A stretch of 64,000 bases of DNA. Origin: Eucommia ulmoides. Its lineage: Eukaryota; Streptophyta; Magnoliopsida; Garryales; Eucommiaceae. Where the stretch lies: positions 13,360,240 to 13,424,239 of the forward strand of contig CM028338.1 of assembly GCA_016647705.1 (NCBI GenBank), in the 5' to 3' direction. This document shows, piece by piece, positions 1 through 12,989 of this stretch. The first letter of the stretch is position 1, and each line of letters begins with the position of its first letter. The notes under the pieces were generated by a model, which saw only the letters and a program-made list of their open reading frames with translations, did not search any database and was not told where the DNA came from. A program made the position numbers and the translations under genes.

Positions 1-1589
1 CACCGCCTGAACTTGTTCTGATTGGTGCCCAACACCCGCGTACAGTGTTCTAATATCATTTCTTTAACACTTTTCTGACCTCCTAGACCCACTATCAAAC
101 TAACTGAGGTACTAATTACACCTTCCCAACCATACACACTTTGATTCATCTAAGATTAGACTCCACCGGCCACTCTATATTACACATACAAACAGACTAT
201 ATTTATGCGCACTTACTATTATCCCAGACCCACAATTGTTGACTACTTTCTACATATCGTTTGTGATATTTACTAGTTCCACAAACTTCTGCTCCAACTC
301 CCCATCAACTTAGAACGTACTACCAAATTAAATCTTTTCTAATATCGCCACAGTTTTCTCACATCCTTAGTTCCAACTAATACGAACTCTCCTTTTGATA
401 TTATCATAAGATTCCTTTTATATTGCCTAAAAGGCGATTTTATACACATTTTAAATGTAATTTCTTTTTCTAACTCAAGTGTGTCATGCTATACTATCTC
501 GTACTTTAATAACGACTTATTAGGTCCTACCGATAATTATCTTATTGTCACGTAATACGCATATAGTTATTTTTCAATTAAAATCTCACATTTCCAACTA
601 TTAATACTCCCACAATCGCAATCCACCCATTTATACTACCAATAACACAACACCACCTGAATTCACCAACTAACCATATCACACTTTCATCACACCCACT
701 AATTTCTAATAAGACAACCAACTATGCCCAAAGCCAACGTATCAACTAAACTAAATATCACTCAGGTACCGAACTTACCTATTGACACCCTATCTCATGT
801 CCCCTACTGACTGACTAGGCGACTGGCACGTCCTCCTATCTCATGGTCTTTTACTGACACAACTACTGACAAGTCTACAGAACCTATAACATAGGTTTTG
901 ATACAAAAATTTATCACACCTTACCCCGGACACCCGTCACCGTGGGGCCTACATGACGTCGACATGACATCACCTGACCGTCAATCCAACTCATAAAACG
1001 ACAATATACATGAAACAATATAAAATCATTTATACAACATATATATAATTTAGTGCTATAGGGACACACCTGTCCCAAAAAATAAGAACAACAAAATAAA
1101 TCTCATGAACCCTTCTTAGGTTCACCTCTGACAGCTCGTCTCAAAATACTCCCATATGACTCCATCGCATGACACGCATAACTTTAACTAGTACTAGTAA
1201 GAGACCGACTCCTAGCTGATTCACTTGCAAGTGTATTGCCTTCTTAGTAAAAATATTTTATAATAATAAATCATTCTGCAACATCTAAATGGATCAAGCG
1301 TAAGTATATAAACACCACATAACTTGTAAAATCTCCAGTATATAAGCAGTGAAAATAAAGCGATATAGAAAAGTTCCATCCAAATCCATCTAGTATAAAA
1401 TCATACTAATCACCATAATAAATAATAAATCACCCAATATAAGTAAAACACCACATCTCAAACACACATCTCAAACCACCACTCCACCACAACACACATT
1501 GGTTAGCCATAATGATCGTTTTAACCTCATGATCGGGAGTTGCAACGGTACCGTACCACTTGTAGGATATGCCTTCCTACAAACACCTA

Positions 1590-1850
1590 TCATTTCGCCG
1601 AAGCGGATAATCACAGCGCAGTATAACGTCTAACATCACTCTGCCGAAGCAGATAAACATCACTCTACCGAAGTGGATAACATCACTCTGCCGAAGCAGA
1701 TAAACACCACTCTGCCGAAGCGGATAAATACTATGGTATTGTCAAATCAATAATATCGTGAAATCAATATCATCACTCTGCTGAAGCAGATAATCATCAC
1801 CATGCCGAAGCAAATAAATACTATAGCATTGTCAAATCAATAACATCATC
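1590..1850. repeat. Minisatellite, about 24-bp unit with CCGAAGC core
   Basis: About seven imperfect units share the core CTCTGCCGAAGCAGATAA, separated by ACATCA-type spacers. Two longer units carry an extra segment with ATTGTCAAATCAAT. The array lies inside the probable gypsy LTR. Unit-to-unit changes (cagata/cggata/tggata) show it is old. Confidence 0.85.
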
Positions 1851-2559
1851 ATCAAATCACAAATCAATAACATTGTTTAATTAACATCGTCAAATCTCAA
1901 ACATCACCCTCTATTTTCAAAACCGATTTTAATCCAAAATCATATTTTTCACTCTCTTTTAAAAAAACGTCTGATTTCACTAAAACCATTTATTCACTCT
2001 TTATTTTTAGAAAACCAGATATTTTCCACTCTCTTTTAAAACCACCGAATCCAACGAACATCATTTTCAACTTTCTTTTAAAATCAACATAATTCGACAA
2101 AAATCCTTTTCACCAACTCACCCAAAAACCTGCTTGATCCACATAATTTTAAAACCATCTAGTTTAAATAAAACCATTTTACACGAATATATATATATAT
2201 TAAAAATAGTTTGGTAAGAAGACAGTACACTCACCGGATAATCCGCACTTACAAGCTCCCCCGACTCTCTGCTTCTGATTCTTCGGTAATTGTGAACCTA
2301 TTTGTGACATGGCGTAAAATTAATATTTTATTTAAACATAACTTAATCATGAATTGTAGACCCTAAATTTAGTAATTTCTTATTCCCCTCGCTTTATTAT
2401 GAAATTTATTGTATCGATCTATTTCCTATCGCCATTTTCAATTTAGACATTTAAATATATATATATTTATATTTTCCAAATTTTTTCGTCGGCCGTGAGA
2501 TTAGATCATTAATTTTAGTGGGGTGGTTTGTGCAAATTTTCTTTTTCTTTCTCTTTCCT

Positions 2560-2593
<34 letters not shown>

Positions 2594-3461
2594 CCGGCCT
2601 GTTTGCTATTTTGCCTCATTGTTTGCTGTTTTCTGTTTGAATCCAGCCCGCCGCCATTCTCTACTCCGGCGATCCACACACACACATCGCCGAACGACAA
2701 TACCACCGGCCGAACAACACAAGCATACACAGCTACACACGACGACACACACACACACACACACTCCGAATGAGCAGAACACACACACATACGCTCCGTG
2801 TCTGAACAACACATACCTGAAACACCTATCTGACCGAACATCCACACACCCATGCTCTGGCGACGTCAACGACACCCCCCCCCCCCGCACCGTCTGCATA
2901 CCACCTGTGAACAGACACCCACTAGGGACCTACCGATTGCTCTCTCTCTCTACTCTCCACTCCGGTGACGACGGCGACCACACCGACACCCCATCTGACT
3001 AAACGGAACACACTCACAACCTGATCACATACCCACACACACAGCAACAGATGAGCCACACATACACCCACACAACCCACATGCACATACATACACACAG
3101 TTAGTACAAAAACAAAGCACCCACACTCAATGACGGAATGGAACAGAACACACATCTCAGGTTGAATGATGGTCTGAATGACGGATAAACCACACACACG
3201 CACAAATCCGACAGAACGGAGGGCCACCACCCACGCCGGACTGCACCCAACCGCCGGCGAACCTCTCTCTCTCTCTCTCTTCGCTTTCTCGCTTTCTCTC
3301 TCTTCCTTCTCTGTTTTGCGTTTCTTCTTTTGAGAGTTGAGATCACGATTTGCATGGGGTAATTTAAATGGATGTTTGTAGTGGATCAACTTAATCCCCG
3401 CTTGCCACGTTGTGATCTCGATCCTTCTTTCTCGGCGTGTTTGATCGATCCTCCTATAACA

Positions 3462-3510
<49 letters not shown>
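2560..3510. repeat. Cluster of simple repeats
   Basis: The stretch holds a T run (about 2562-2593), CA/CACA runs near 2680-2765 and 3020-3100, a C run near 2874-2886, a CT run near 3262-3281 and a TA run near 3472-3507. They create several open frames rich in His/Thr or Val/Cys that look artefactual. They lie in the GC-richer part of the probable LTR. Confidence 0.85.
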
Positions 3511-3799
3511 GTTTTTTCCTCATTTTACAGTATCCTCCCCTAAAGTTTCTTTAAGTCTTCTTTTTAGTTCAATTACCACCTTTATGAGTTTCTTAAATTG
3601 TGATTTCATCCCTAAAATTTTAATTTTAATAATTAAATGACAAATTGAATCCCAAAGTGTAGAATAAATGTTTTTGAATTTGCAAATTGACCCCAAGATT
3701 TTTTTTAATCAAAATAATTAATAGCGCCATCCACCCCGGTATTTTCGAAATATTTTAAAATACGACTGAAATAAAAATCAGGGTCTTACAGAAGAGTTA

Positions 3800-4340
3800 A
3801 AGAGAAAGATTACCTATAAATAAGATTGACAATGAATAGAAACTGGAAAAGAAGGGCAACAACAATGGCAAAGGCAACGAGTTTCAGATCGAAAATCGAA
3901 AAAATCACAGATAATTAAAAGAAATTTCTCGAGGGATGGAGGGGAGAGGGATTTGAAATAGAAATTGAAAAATGAAAGAATAGTTCCAATTTTAAGGGTT
4001 TCAAACCCAAAACCGAGAGAGAGAGAGACGTACCTGCAGATGGAAAAGGCGATGGTTCGGTGACGGTCGTGGCCTGCAAGGAGGATACACTAAAAGCGAG
4101 AGGAAGAAGAAAAGCAGGGTAGTGAGACTACTTGATTCGATTATGCTCTTTAGGCCTATGATGAACGATTGATAGAATACCTATGATCAACGAAGAGGAG
4201 TGAGGGAAGAAGCAAGATGGAGCGAAAGATTGAGAGACCTAACTGTTGTAGCCGATGAAGAGAAAAGCGTGAGAGAGAGCGAGAACAATGGTAAGGGTTT
4301 CAGGAGTGATGGCTGATGATGAAGGTTTGTGTTGGGTTGG
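3800..4340 (-). other. Possible 5' leader exon of an unidentified minus-strand gene
   Basis: On the minus strand the stretch is pyrimidine-rich like a plant 5' UTR. It contains a near-perfect splice donor, CTGCAG|GTACGT, with the exon ending at 4034. Below the donor, a run near 3835-3900 translates to a hydrophobic segment without a Met, ending at a TAA next to the LTR edge at 3790. The rest of any such gene would lie beyond the LTR or outside the window. It could equally be a non-coding remnant. The only positive evidence is the donor and base composition. Confidence 0.3.
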
Positions 4341-5033
4341 GTTGGGGCGGAGGTGGGGGGCGGCTAATATTAACCCTAAACCGTAGTTAATATTGTTGAT
4401 GTCAAATTTTGGTTGACTCCAACGGTATGGTCCGGTCAGCCTTGGATAAGTTGGAGAGGTCTGAAATGGAAATCTTCAATCTATGGAGTTTCTAATCATT
4501 GAAGAGGTCCCTGGCCGAGAAGGGAGAGGCTCATAATGAGAGTAACCCAAAGCCTTCTAGGTCTGGACTTCACTCCTTTTTCAATTCCTCATTCCTTAGT
4601 TAAGGAGCCCCCCCTTTTTAATTCTCCCTACCCATTAAAAAAGGTTTCCTCTTTTCCTCCTGTCAAAACTCTTGGCCAATACCCCAATAAAAAGCCAAAC
4701 CCCAATAAAAAACCCTCCCCTCAACACTCAAGAAATCTATTTTTTTTTTTTTTTTTTTTATAGGAGTGGGGAGCCAAAAAAATATGCCAAGTCCCATGCT
4801 AAAATAAAGTGGGGGAACATGTCCCCTACTATTTTTCTTTAAAAAAAAAAAAAAAAGGGTTTATTATTATTATTATTTAAAAAAAACTTAAAATTATTTG
4901 CTCCTACCAATATTTAAACCCAGGACCATCCACATGGGAGGAGGGAAGAGACTTATCATCAAACTAACTTAACCTTTTGATATATTTCTCTACTCGTTTC
5001 TCTTCTTTTTTATTCTACTCATTCTTCTTCTTT
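4341..5033. other. No gene seen; degraded repeats
   Basis: The stretch holds a G-rich run near 4340-4365, a T run at 4740-4759, an A run near 4842-4856 and an ATT microsatellite near 4861-4876. The frame at 4536-4763 ends in the poly-T and has no recognisable domain. Confidence 0.6.
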
Positions 5034-5038
5034 CTTAT

Positions 5039-7345
5039 TGTTGGCCCAGTAGAATACCCAAGAGGGGGTGAATTGGGTAATTAAAAATTATCAGAATAAT
5101 ACTTCAATAAATCAAATAATTAATTTTAATCCTAAATTAATTATTATCTTTATATTACAGCGGAATTAAATAATCAACTAGATGTACACCAAACAATAGA
5201 AATAAACAAATTAAATATTGCAACACATCAGAGATTTATATTGGTTCACCAAACTACTCTTAGTTAATCCAATCCCCCGAGCCCCACAGAGAGTCGCACC
5301 CACTAATACTCAAGATCCCTTTAAAGGTAGGAACCAAACTCTCACAACGATTCTTTTATGAGTTCAGAATCAACCTTTACAAAATATCATTTTCCCAAGT
5401 AAGAAAAAACCTCTATTTTTTACAAGTTAAAAAATAACCTAATTCTATTACAAAAAGAATCACAACCTAATTCTTTTTATACCTTAGGCTCAAGAATCAA
5501 AACCTTACAAAAGCACTCCAACTATCATTTTTCCAGGTAAGGATGGAACTTTACAAAATCACTCACAATTAATACTATAAATGAAGAATTAACATCTCAA
5601 TCTTTTTACCGGAAGAGATTGAAATTAAGCTACCATTGATTAGACACTCTCAATAGTATATAATCCACACACAACTCACCAATTACAAAAATTGATAAGT
5701 TTTTCCCATTCGGAGCTTCTACCACCTCAGATTAATTAATACTCAATTAATGTCCCGATACTAGTGATAGAATTAATGTGAGGAAACAAAAATCTGATTA
5801 TACAAATAATGCGGGTAGCACAAAATTGAGCACGTAATTAGATTATCACATAAATCGTTTTAAAAGAATTTTTATGCTTTTAAAGTTCAAAAATGATTTT
5901 TCATACAATCAATTTACCAAGCAAACAATAATAGCAATAAATTCAATTAAGAATATGCTAGGAACACTTTCACCAAGAAAATATATAAATATGATTATGA
6001 TAAATATGAATAACACACAAATAAATATGTAATCAAATTTTCACCAAAAATCATTTTAAAATATTTTTATACAATTTAAAGTTCAGAAAACGATTTTATC
6101 AAGATCTTATCAATCAAGCAAATATATAGAAATAAATATGCGATAAAGATTAATAACGTAAAAAGATCTTACTTGGATAATACCGAAAAATAATAGATTG
6201 AAACGTTAGACAACTCAAATTGGTGACGCTTACATAATCAGCGCTTTAACTCAAGAACATCTCAATAATTGATATCACAATTTGATCTCTCAAAATAAAT
6301 ATCAGAATGATAATTCTTATAAAAGCTTATGAACTGAATAGTTCTTGATATGGTGTCACTTCATTATGTGAAATTCGCAGGTCTTTTTATAGGCATTTGA
6401 AACAAGCCCTATAACGGCTAGTTTTGATAAGATATGTCTTTTAAAATCACCTATATACCCCATATATTGATACCTTTCATTTAAGGTATATTTCATTTAA
6501 TAATAGCTTTCAAAATATGCAATTTAGTCCCTCAAAAGAATTTTCAAACCTAATTTCATAAGATAGGAAGTATTAAAAGGACCAATTTGAAAAACACTTT
6601 AATTCCAAATACCAAATCTATAGGAATATTAAAATAAGAGCATTATATCTTAAAGCTATCCATATCCCTAAAAACACTCAATCAGGTAACCAAATAGCAG
6701 CTAGTTTTGGATCAAATTCCAAAATTCCATAAAACCTAAAAACAGGCCATAAGTCGACTTATCAATCAACTTACCAATCCATAAGCCAACCTGTCTGTCA
6801 ACTTACCAGTTCAGAGAGTTTCATAAGTCGACCTGTCTGTCAATTTACTGATTTAGAGAGTTCTCCTTCTATTCACAGGTCGACCTATAAGTCGACTTAC
6901 TTATACTGGAACATTTCTTAATTCATTTTTAATTCATTTTCTTTGATGTTTTCACCCCTTTAACCAATTTCTCTTATATGTTAGCTCTACTAACTTTCTC
7001 AAATTCCATTTTAACCATTTACAAATATTACTTTTCAATAACACAAAGGAGCAAATAATTTTACTAATTTAGGATGCTATCAAACACACATAATCATAAA
7101 ATCATTTTCGTGTCGTGTGTGATCCTAATCGGAATATTAAGAGTTGAAATTAACCTAAGTTTTTTTTCCTAATTTCTTCAAACTCTTAAACCTTCATCAT
7201 CTTTGTCATCATCATTTAGCATCCATTCATAATTTGTCATCGTATCTTCATTATTGGAACTTAATTAACTAAAACACTCAATTAAACCATTAGTTCCACC
7301 AAAAACATCAACCTTTAATTATTCATCAAAATCTTAGGATCAACA
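5039..7345 (+). mobile_element. Solo LTR, TGTTGGCC...ATCAACA family, copy 1
   Basis: A 2307-bp unit starts TGTTGGCCCAGTAGAATACC and ends TTAGGATCAACA, so it carries the TGTTG/CAACA inverted ends typical of LTRs. It is flanked by identical 5-bp sequences CTTAT (5034-5038 and 7346-7350). No internal coding region is present, so it is a solo LTR left by recombination. A short region rich in GTCGAC (about 6740-6910) is the counterpart of the larger array in copy 2. Related copies lie at 14814-17417, 46600-47964 (inverted) and 61773-62780. The lineage is not assigned. It is a fossil. Confidence 0.85.
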
Positions 7346-7350
7346 CTTAT

Positions 7351-8339
7351 ATTTTTCTTTTCTTTTTTTTTCCCAAAAATAATAAAATTTCAAAATGAAC
7401 TAAAAATCTCTGCATTTTTTGAAATATTATATTATTTTCTTTTAGAAAAACAAAATACGATGCATGGGCAGGGCAAAATGCATGCAGTGTCTACACATAG
7501 ATGGAATCGATAGTGGATGATAAGAATTATGAAATCTACAATTATCCTTGTTTGATTAATATCAATTTTGTTGAAAATTTCTTCCAAATCTGACGCTATC
7601 TATCCTATATGTGGATATTTCGAATGTGCGGTATTATTTGAATTCACCAATGGTTATTTACAATCATGTGTATTTTTTACTCTATTATTTTGTTTTAATT
7701 TCTATTTGGTCATGAAATTAAAAGTTATTTGGCTAATGATGATAGTTAAATTTTACTGAAGATAGGCTTTCACTCTTGTTCTGTTGTTGAAATGTTTCTT
7801 TACTAGGATGGTATGAGGCCAAAGTCTATTAAAAAAATTCAACCGTTCCTCCATCATGATTGCATTGCCGCACCGTTGCGCCATTGCGTCTCCATAGACA
7901 AATGATGGACACACTACTCGTCATTTTTTTCTTCGTTTTTTACTCTATGTTGATAGGGTTTCTCTGTATGATATGGATTTGGCTAGATTATACTAGTGCG
8001 TGATTTTCTCAACTTTAGATGTTTTTTTTGTGTTGATTTTGTTGGGTCTGATGCACCTTTTCGCTCAATAACAGACGAGTCTGATGAATCAACCTGTGGA
8101 TATTTTTTCAAATATGGATACACAGTATAGCTCTCGCTTAATCTCCTTTTCAAGTTCTATTAGTCTCTCTCTTAATCTAGATTGTGTTATGAACCATTAG
8201 CTTCCTATTTATTAAATGGATAGATTACTATTTGCTAAAAAATTTGAGTTTTAATCTTGGTGATCAGGAACTATTGATTTGTTGAATTTACCATCAATTT
8301 GATATATTGAAATTAATTTAATATTTAATTACTTATTAT
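7351..8339. other. No gene seen
   Basis: AT-rich sequence without a recognisable domain, terminal repeat or array. The 63-codon frame at 7568-7759 is hydrophobic, unsupported by any motif, and probably chance. Confidence 0.55.
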
Positions 8340-9780
8340 TGGTGTTAAAAACTCGTAAACACCCCCAGTATGGTCTGGACTAACGGTACGTGTCAATTTC
8401 TTATTGAGGTGGAGGTGGTGTACCGAGGAAACCAATCTTTGACCTTGGTGAACTTTTGACACTTTGGGAAATCCTTGCACTCCGAGCTGAGCTCATCTAT
8501 GAATTCCTAGTTGAGCTCTTCTTTGAACTCTATTTTGGACTCCGACTCTGTACTTCGAGTTGAGATCCAATCCAAATCCTAAACTGAGCTCCAAGTTCGC
8601 ACTCCGAGTACCTACAAAGACCCACTAGGGTTGGACTTGGTGAAGTCCCTCTGGCGTGAGAGTAAGTATGGGGGGGGGAGGCTAAAAGTGCTCTTGAGTG
8701 AATAAGAAGCAATACCTGGTGGTAATAGATGCCTAGAAGTATATATAGGGGGTAAGGCTTGATTAGCGCCTCCGAATTAGGGACTTTAGTTTGGTTAATT
8801 AGCCTAATTTGGCAAGAACCCAATGAGCTTGCAGATAAGGGTCCTCAGCACCTAGATTGGGCTTTGGGGCCCATCAAGAGAAGTCCATGGGTCGGCCCAA
8901 TTGAAATGGAGACGAATACCTCATTTTAGCTCCTTCATCCGAACAAAAGGTCAAGAGGGATAATTGGACTGTTTGGGGGCCCCCTTATGATGATCGACCG
9001 AGCTGAGGGTGCTCGAAGCCCTCAACTCAACACCTTGGTCTTCTGGGCGATCTTGGGCTTTCCATTTGATGATCAGCTGACTTGAGGGTATTCAGAGCCC
9101 TCAATTTAGCTCCTTAGTCCTCTAGGCGATCTTGGGCCTTCCATTTGACGATCAATTGAGCTCAGGGTGCTCAGAGCCCTCAACTCGGCGCTGTGGCCTT
9201 CACGGTGGCCTTGGGGTCATTTGATGATCAACCGATCTGACGGTGCTTGGATCCCTTAGCTTGGTGTTGTGATCTTCATGGTAGCGTTGGGGTCTTCATT
9301 TGATGATCAACCGAGCTGAGGGTACTTAAAGCACTCATCTCGGCACTGTAGTATTCAAGGAGGCCTTAGCACTTTCATTTGATGATTATCAGAGCTAACA
9401 GTGCTCAAAGCCCTCAACTCAGTGTTGTGGTCTTCTAGGAAGTTTTAGGCCTCTATATCTTGAGGTTGCCGAGCTGAGGGTGCTCGAAGCTCGAAGCTCG
9501 AAGCTCGGCCAATGAGGGTCTTTGGACAGTTTTAGGCCTCTATATTTTGAGGTTGACGAGTTAAGGGTGCTCAGAGCCCGGAGCTCAATCAATTAGGGTC
9601 TTTAGACGGTTTTAGGCCTCTATATTTTTATGTTGCCGAGTTAAGGGTGCTCGGACCCTAGACCTCGGTCTTTTTTCCACACTTGAGGTCTTGGCATCTT
9701 AAATTAATCATAAGACATCCCCATGCATGTATGGGTTTGGACAGGTGGCTTACTGACAAAATTTTCCTCCATTAGTTGTC
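8340..9780 (+). mobile_element. Leader or LTR region of a gypsy-type relic
   Basis: The stretch has a base composition different from the AT-rich flanks and runs straight into the gag-like relic at 9880. It holds many copies of GAGCTGAG/GAGCTC-type words and the array at 8985-9680. It is probably the LTR and 5' leader of the same element. No second LTR was found, so boundaries are approximate. Confidence 0.4.
8985..9680. repeat. Tandem array, about 75-80-bp unit
   Basis: Roughly seven to eight imperfect units carry TTTGATGATCAACCGAGCTG, then GAGGGTGCTC, AGCCCTCAACTC and a TTGGG/TTAGGCCT segment. The later units (9460-9680) are shorter and contain TTTTAGGCCTCTATATTTTG instead. Such arrays between LTR and gag are typical of large plant gypsy elements. 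Confidence 0.85.
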
Positions 9781-9879
9781 TCTCACTCTAAGACCGGGAT
9801 GTTCAGAACCGCTGCTTGCGGTATGCTTGGTAATTGTGTGTGAGCTCTGACTTGCTGGGGAAGCTAAAGCGTATGACCA

Positions 9880-12160
9880 TTTGATGGTAGCCACGTGGCA
9901 CCGGTCACATGGATCGATACAATTGATACTGTTGGGATTGCGACCCTTCGTATGGACACCCTCTTTCTTATTAACAAGAGGTCTTCTTCATTCATTTCAT
10001 ACTTGCAAATATTTCGAGAGCCTTCCTACTACCGGGTCATTAGTACCTTTTTTCTCCTTTGTCCACCCTATTACCATGTCGCTTTCTTCTTTCTCTTCCT
10101 CATCTTCTTCCTCTGGTTTGACCTTGGGCTCGGGGTCCCGTTCTTCAGATCAGACCTCATCCTGCTCCCTGTCCTTCAGGGTTGATCATCGCTTGGCCCC
10201 GGGGGACGCCTCATCCCCTACGTTGGACAGGCTCAACAAATCTAGCGATGCGGTCTAGTCTAGCCTGGCCACCACCGTGAGCATTGTGGGCTGTCTTGAT
10301 GAGATGGCAGGGCGTCTCCTCTATCCCAGGTCCTGCGAGATAATGTCGTAACCAATGTCAAGCTAAATAAACTTTATATCAAAGTCCTGGTCACAAGCTT
10401 GATCTTGAATATCGAGTTGGTCATGGACGACAATGATGTCCTCGATTGCCAGAGTAAATATACCTTCCTGAACTCGGTAGAGACAATTGTCACAAGGCCT
10501 GAAGTCCGGGCATGTATGCCTTTGCCGGGCTACTTGACCATCTTCAAACATCAGCTGGAGACAGGTCTATAGTTCTATCTCATTTGGTGGATCCATGCCA
10601 TCTGCGTGGAGTATGGGTTGTGTCCCTCACAACTTGATCCGAATGGACTGAGGGCGGTGGCGGTGGCATAAAGCTCTTCAAGGCCATCTTCTTTGCCAAA
10701 CTGCTCCCCTGAGGTATTGCATGGTGCTACATCTCCTCTAGGTCAACTTTATTAATTGACCTGGACTCGTCCATTCATAACTTGAAGCCCCAATTTTTCT
10801 ACTTCAGGGGGAGTGGTTGGCAGTTCGTCCCGGACGACGAGAAGGAATACTTCATTCTAGTGGAATGGGGGAAAGTCGTTAAGGACATGGCCCCCAAGAG
10901 GGGATACTGGGTTTTTAGGGGTTTTCAAACACTTGGGATATTTTTTCTAACTTTTTATTTTCTTTTTTTGCAACGTTCCCGATAAGCCCAAGAAGAAGCG
11001 GGGAGGCCTAAGCAAGACGATCATCGAGCAAAGGGACAAGGTTCTGAGAACGGTGTACAAGGAAGTGAGGACACTGATTGCTTCCCACCTCTTCAACATA
11101 TTTTGGTATCGGTCACCTTCCTTGCCCCCATCTACGCCGTTATAGCTAACTTAGAGAACGGTTAGTTATTTATGCCTAGTGCGATTTCTATACTTTCTTT
11201 TTTGTCGATTCATACTTTAATACTTTGTTTATTCCTGCAACTATGGACAAGGCCTTCACGATTCATATGCTGAAGGAATGCAAGACCTAGGAGGCCACTC
11301 AGGCAGCCGAGGCTGCCTAGGCCAAAGGCAATCAGGCCGACCTCTCTGTCTCACTATATCCCCAATCGTAGCAGCAGCAGTAGCGTCACCCGACACCTAC
11401 CCGAACAAGGTCACCAGCTCTGCCAGGGGTTATGATTAGAGACTCCTCACGCTCCCACTCTACCTTTTATCAGTCGACGCTGACTCAGAGCGGTGAGGCC
11501 TCCTCTGCATTCTCTTCCGTCAAGGGAAAGAGAAAGGAGGACGAGGGAAAGCAGAAGAAAAAGTCCTCCAAAAAGTATAGGATGGTGAGTAGAGCCCCAC
11601 TCGAGCTAGAAGCTGATGATGTATTTTTTGGTATCCCAAACACCGGGCTCCTAGCCAATCGCCTCGTCCTGGATTCTCCTGAGATGGTGACCAACTTCTT
11701 CAAGTGCATCACCCCCTCTTTGAGAACAAGAAGATGTTGGCCGTCTTTGACACGGGAGGCTCATGCCCATCTCGTCTGTGATCATGTCTTGATAAGGATT
11801 TATGTCCTTTACTTTACATTTCTTTATCTTTAGCATTTCATTTATTTTTTTTGTAAGTGTACTTATCTGACCACTCATGTATAGAGCGTCATGGGGGACG
11901 CCTCCATCAGGTAGACAGAGATGCGGCCCTCTAGAGAAAGGAGAGGCTGAACCAAAATCTTTAAACTACTGTGGAGGCCTATTCTTTTCTCCAGGATTGA
12001 CTCCACTTGGTCACCATAGAGAGGGACGACCTCGACGCCCAGCTCTGGGACAAAACCTCTAAGGTAGAAGACCTGAAAAAGAGCTTGCAGAATGAAGAGC
12101 TCCAAAGGGCCTCTACACCCATCATCAAACCATGCATGTCTCTCTGTTGTGACCATTAAA
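9880..12160 (+). mobile_element. Fossil gypsy-type gag-like gene (Transposase_28 type)
   Basis: A Ser-rich segment (about 10078-10255) is followed by a region at about 10480-10990 that reads like the plant 'putative gypsy type transposon' domain (Transposase_28, PF04195). The visible signs are a proline/glycine-rich start, a conserved CPSQLDPNG-like stretch, then PQFFYFRG and a Trp/Glu-rich end. A Lys-rich segment (11510-11590) and another gag-like block (11620-11720) follow. The element is clearly broken many times over and no pol region was seen. It is an old relic of a Ty3/gypsy lineage. Confidence 0.6.
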
Positions 12161-12989
12161 TTTTGTTTATGTTTTTCATCTAATAGATTGTAATTAATTT
12201 ATATTTATTTATTTTAATTTGTGATTATTGAATCCATCTCTCTTGAATATTGGACGTTTGTAGGGTTCTTAATTTAAATATCAATTCAAGTGATGGATTG
12301 GTTTAGTTTGTGTTTTTGTTTTTAATTCCTATTTATGTTTTTAATTTATGTTTTGGATGTGTTTTTGCTATAATAAAATCAAATTTTTGATTTCCAAATA
12401 AGCCACTCACTATGCAAATTTATTAGAGAAAACTATTGAATATATATGCTTTACACTGGTACGTTTATAAGTTCACTTGCAAGGAGAGAGAATTTAAGGT
12501 ATTCTTATAAATTAGGTTTTTCTCTTATTCATTTTAGCAAACTGAATACATGTTGCTCGATATATTATTCTGCAATAATTTTAGATTCATGAGTAAGAAT
12601 TCTTTGCTACAAGTGCATATGAAGATTTGATTTGATTTTTTTATTTTTTTGTCTGGAACTACAAGCAATACTATGTGGTGCATTCTATGTGGAGAATTCT
12701 TATGAATTTGGTATTTGTGACTAAGAAATCACTTAATGTGGAATTAAGTACGAGTTTTTTTTGTTGTTGTTATTGTTGTTGATGTAATAGATGTCGGTTG
12801 ATGCATAATACTAAAATGAACGTGGATATGAGGTTCATTCTATTTTTATTTTTTTTTAAATTGACAGTATTTATGTATTTTTAAGTATTAAATTATGATT
12901 TATTTTTTTTATATATATATTTTTTAATAATCTGTGCTTTCAGGTACCAGTTATATGCTAATATGTCAACATACAACATATTTCAATAA
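12161..12989. other. No gene seen; AT-rich
   Basis: Strongly AT-rich with T runs and TTG repeats near 12765-12780. No motif recognised. Bases 12981-12989 (TTTCAATAA) form the left target duplication of the neighbouring Mutator-like element. Confidence 0.6.

Larger units (their letters stand above)
1..3790 (-). mobile_element. Probable Ty3/gypsy chromovirus-type LTR, minus orientation
   Basis: Read on the minus strand, a sequence beginning TGTAAGACCCTGATTTTTAT starts at 3790. TGTAAGACCC is a common 5' end of plant chromovirus LTRs. The sequence running down from it is AT-rich, then carries a pyrimidine- and CA-rich stretch (2520-3300) and a 24-bp minisatellite (1590-1850), as long plant gypsy LTRs often do. 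No coding domain was found, so this is a solo LTR or a 5' LTR whose other end lies near or beyond the window edge. The 3790 boundary is fairly clear, the lower boundary is not. It is a fossil. Confidence 0.5.

Noticed and set aside
1590-1850. Regularly spaced short repeats that might suggest a CRISPR array
   Set aside because: Plant nuclear context, spacers are short and similar to each other, and the units drift like a minisatellite inside an LTR.
2515-3389. Several overlapping open frames on both strands
   Set aside because: They are made of poly-T, CA, C and CT runs, giving Phe, His/Thr or Cys/Val strings, and no domain is present.
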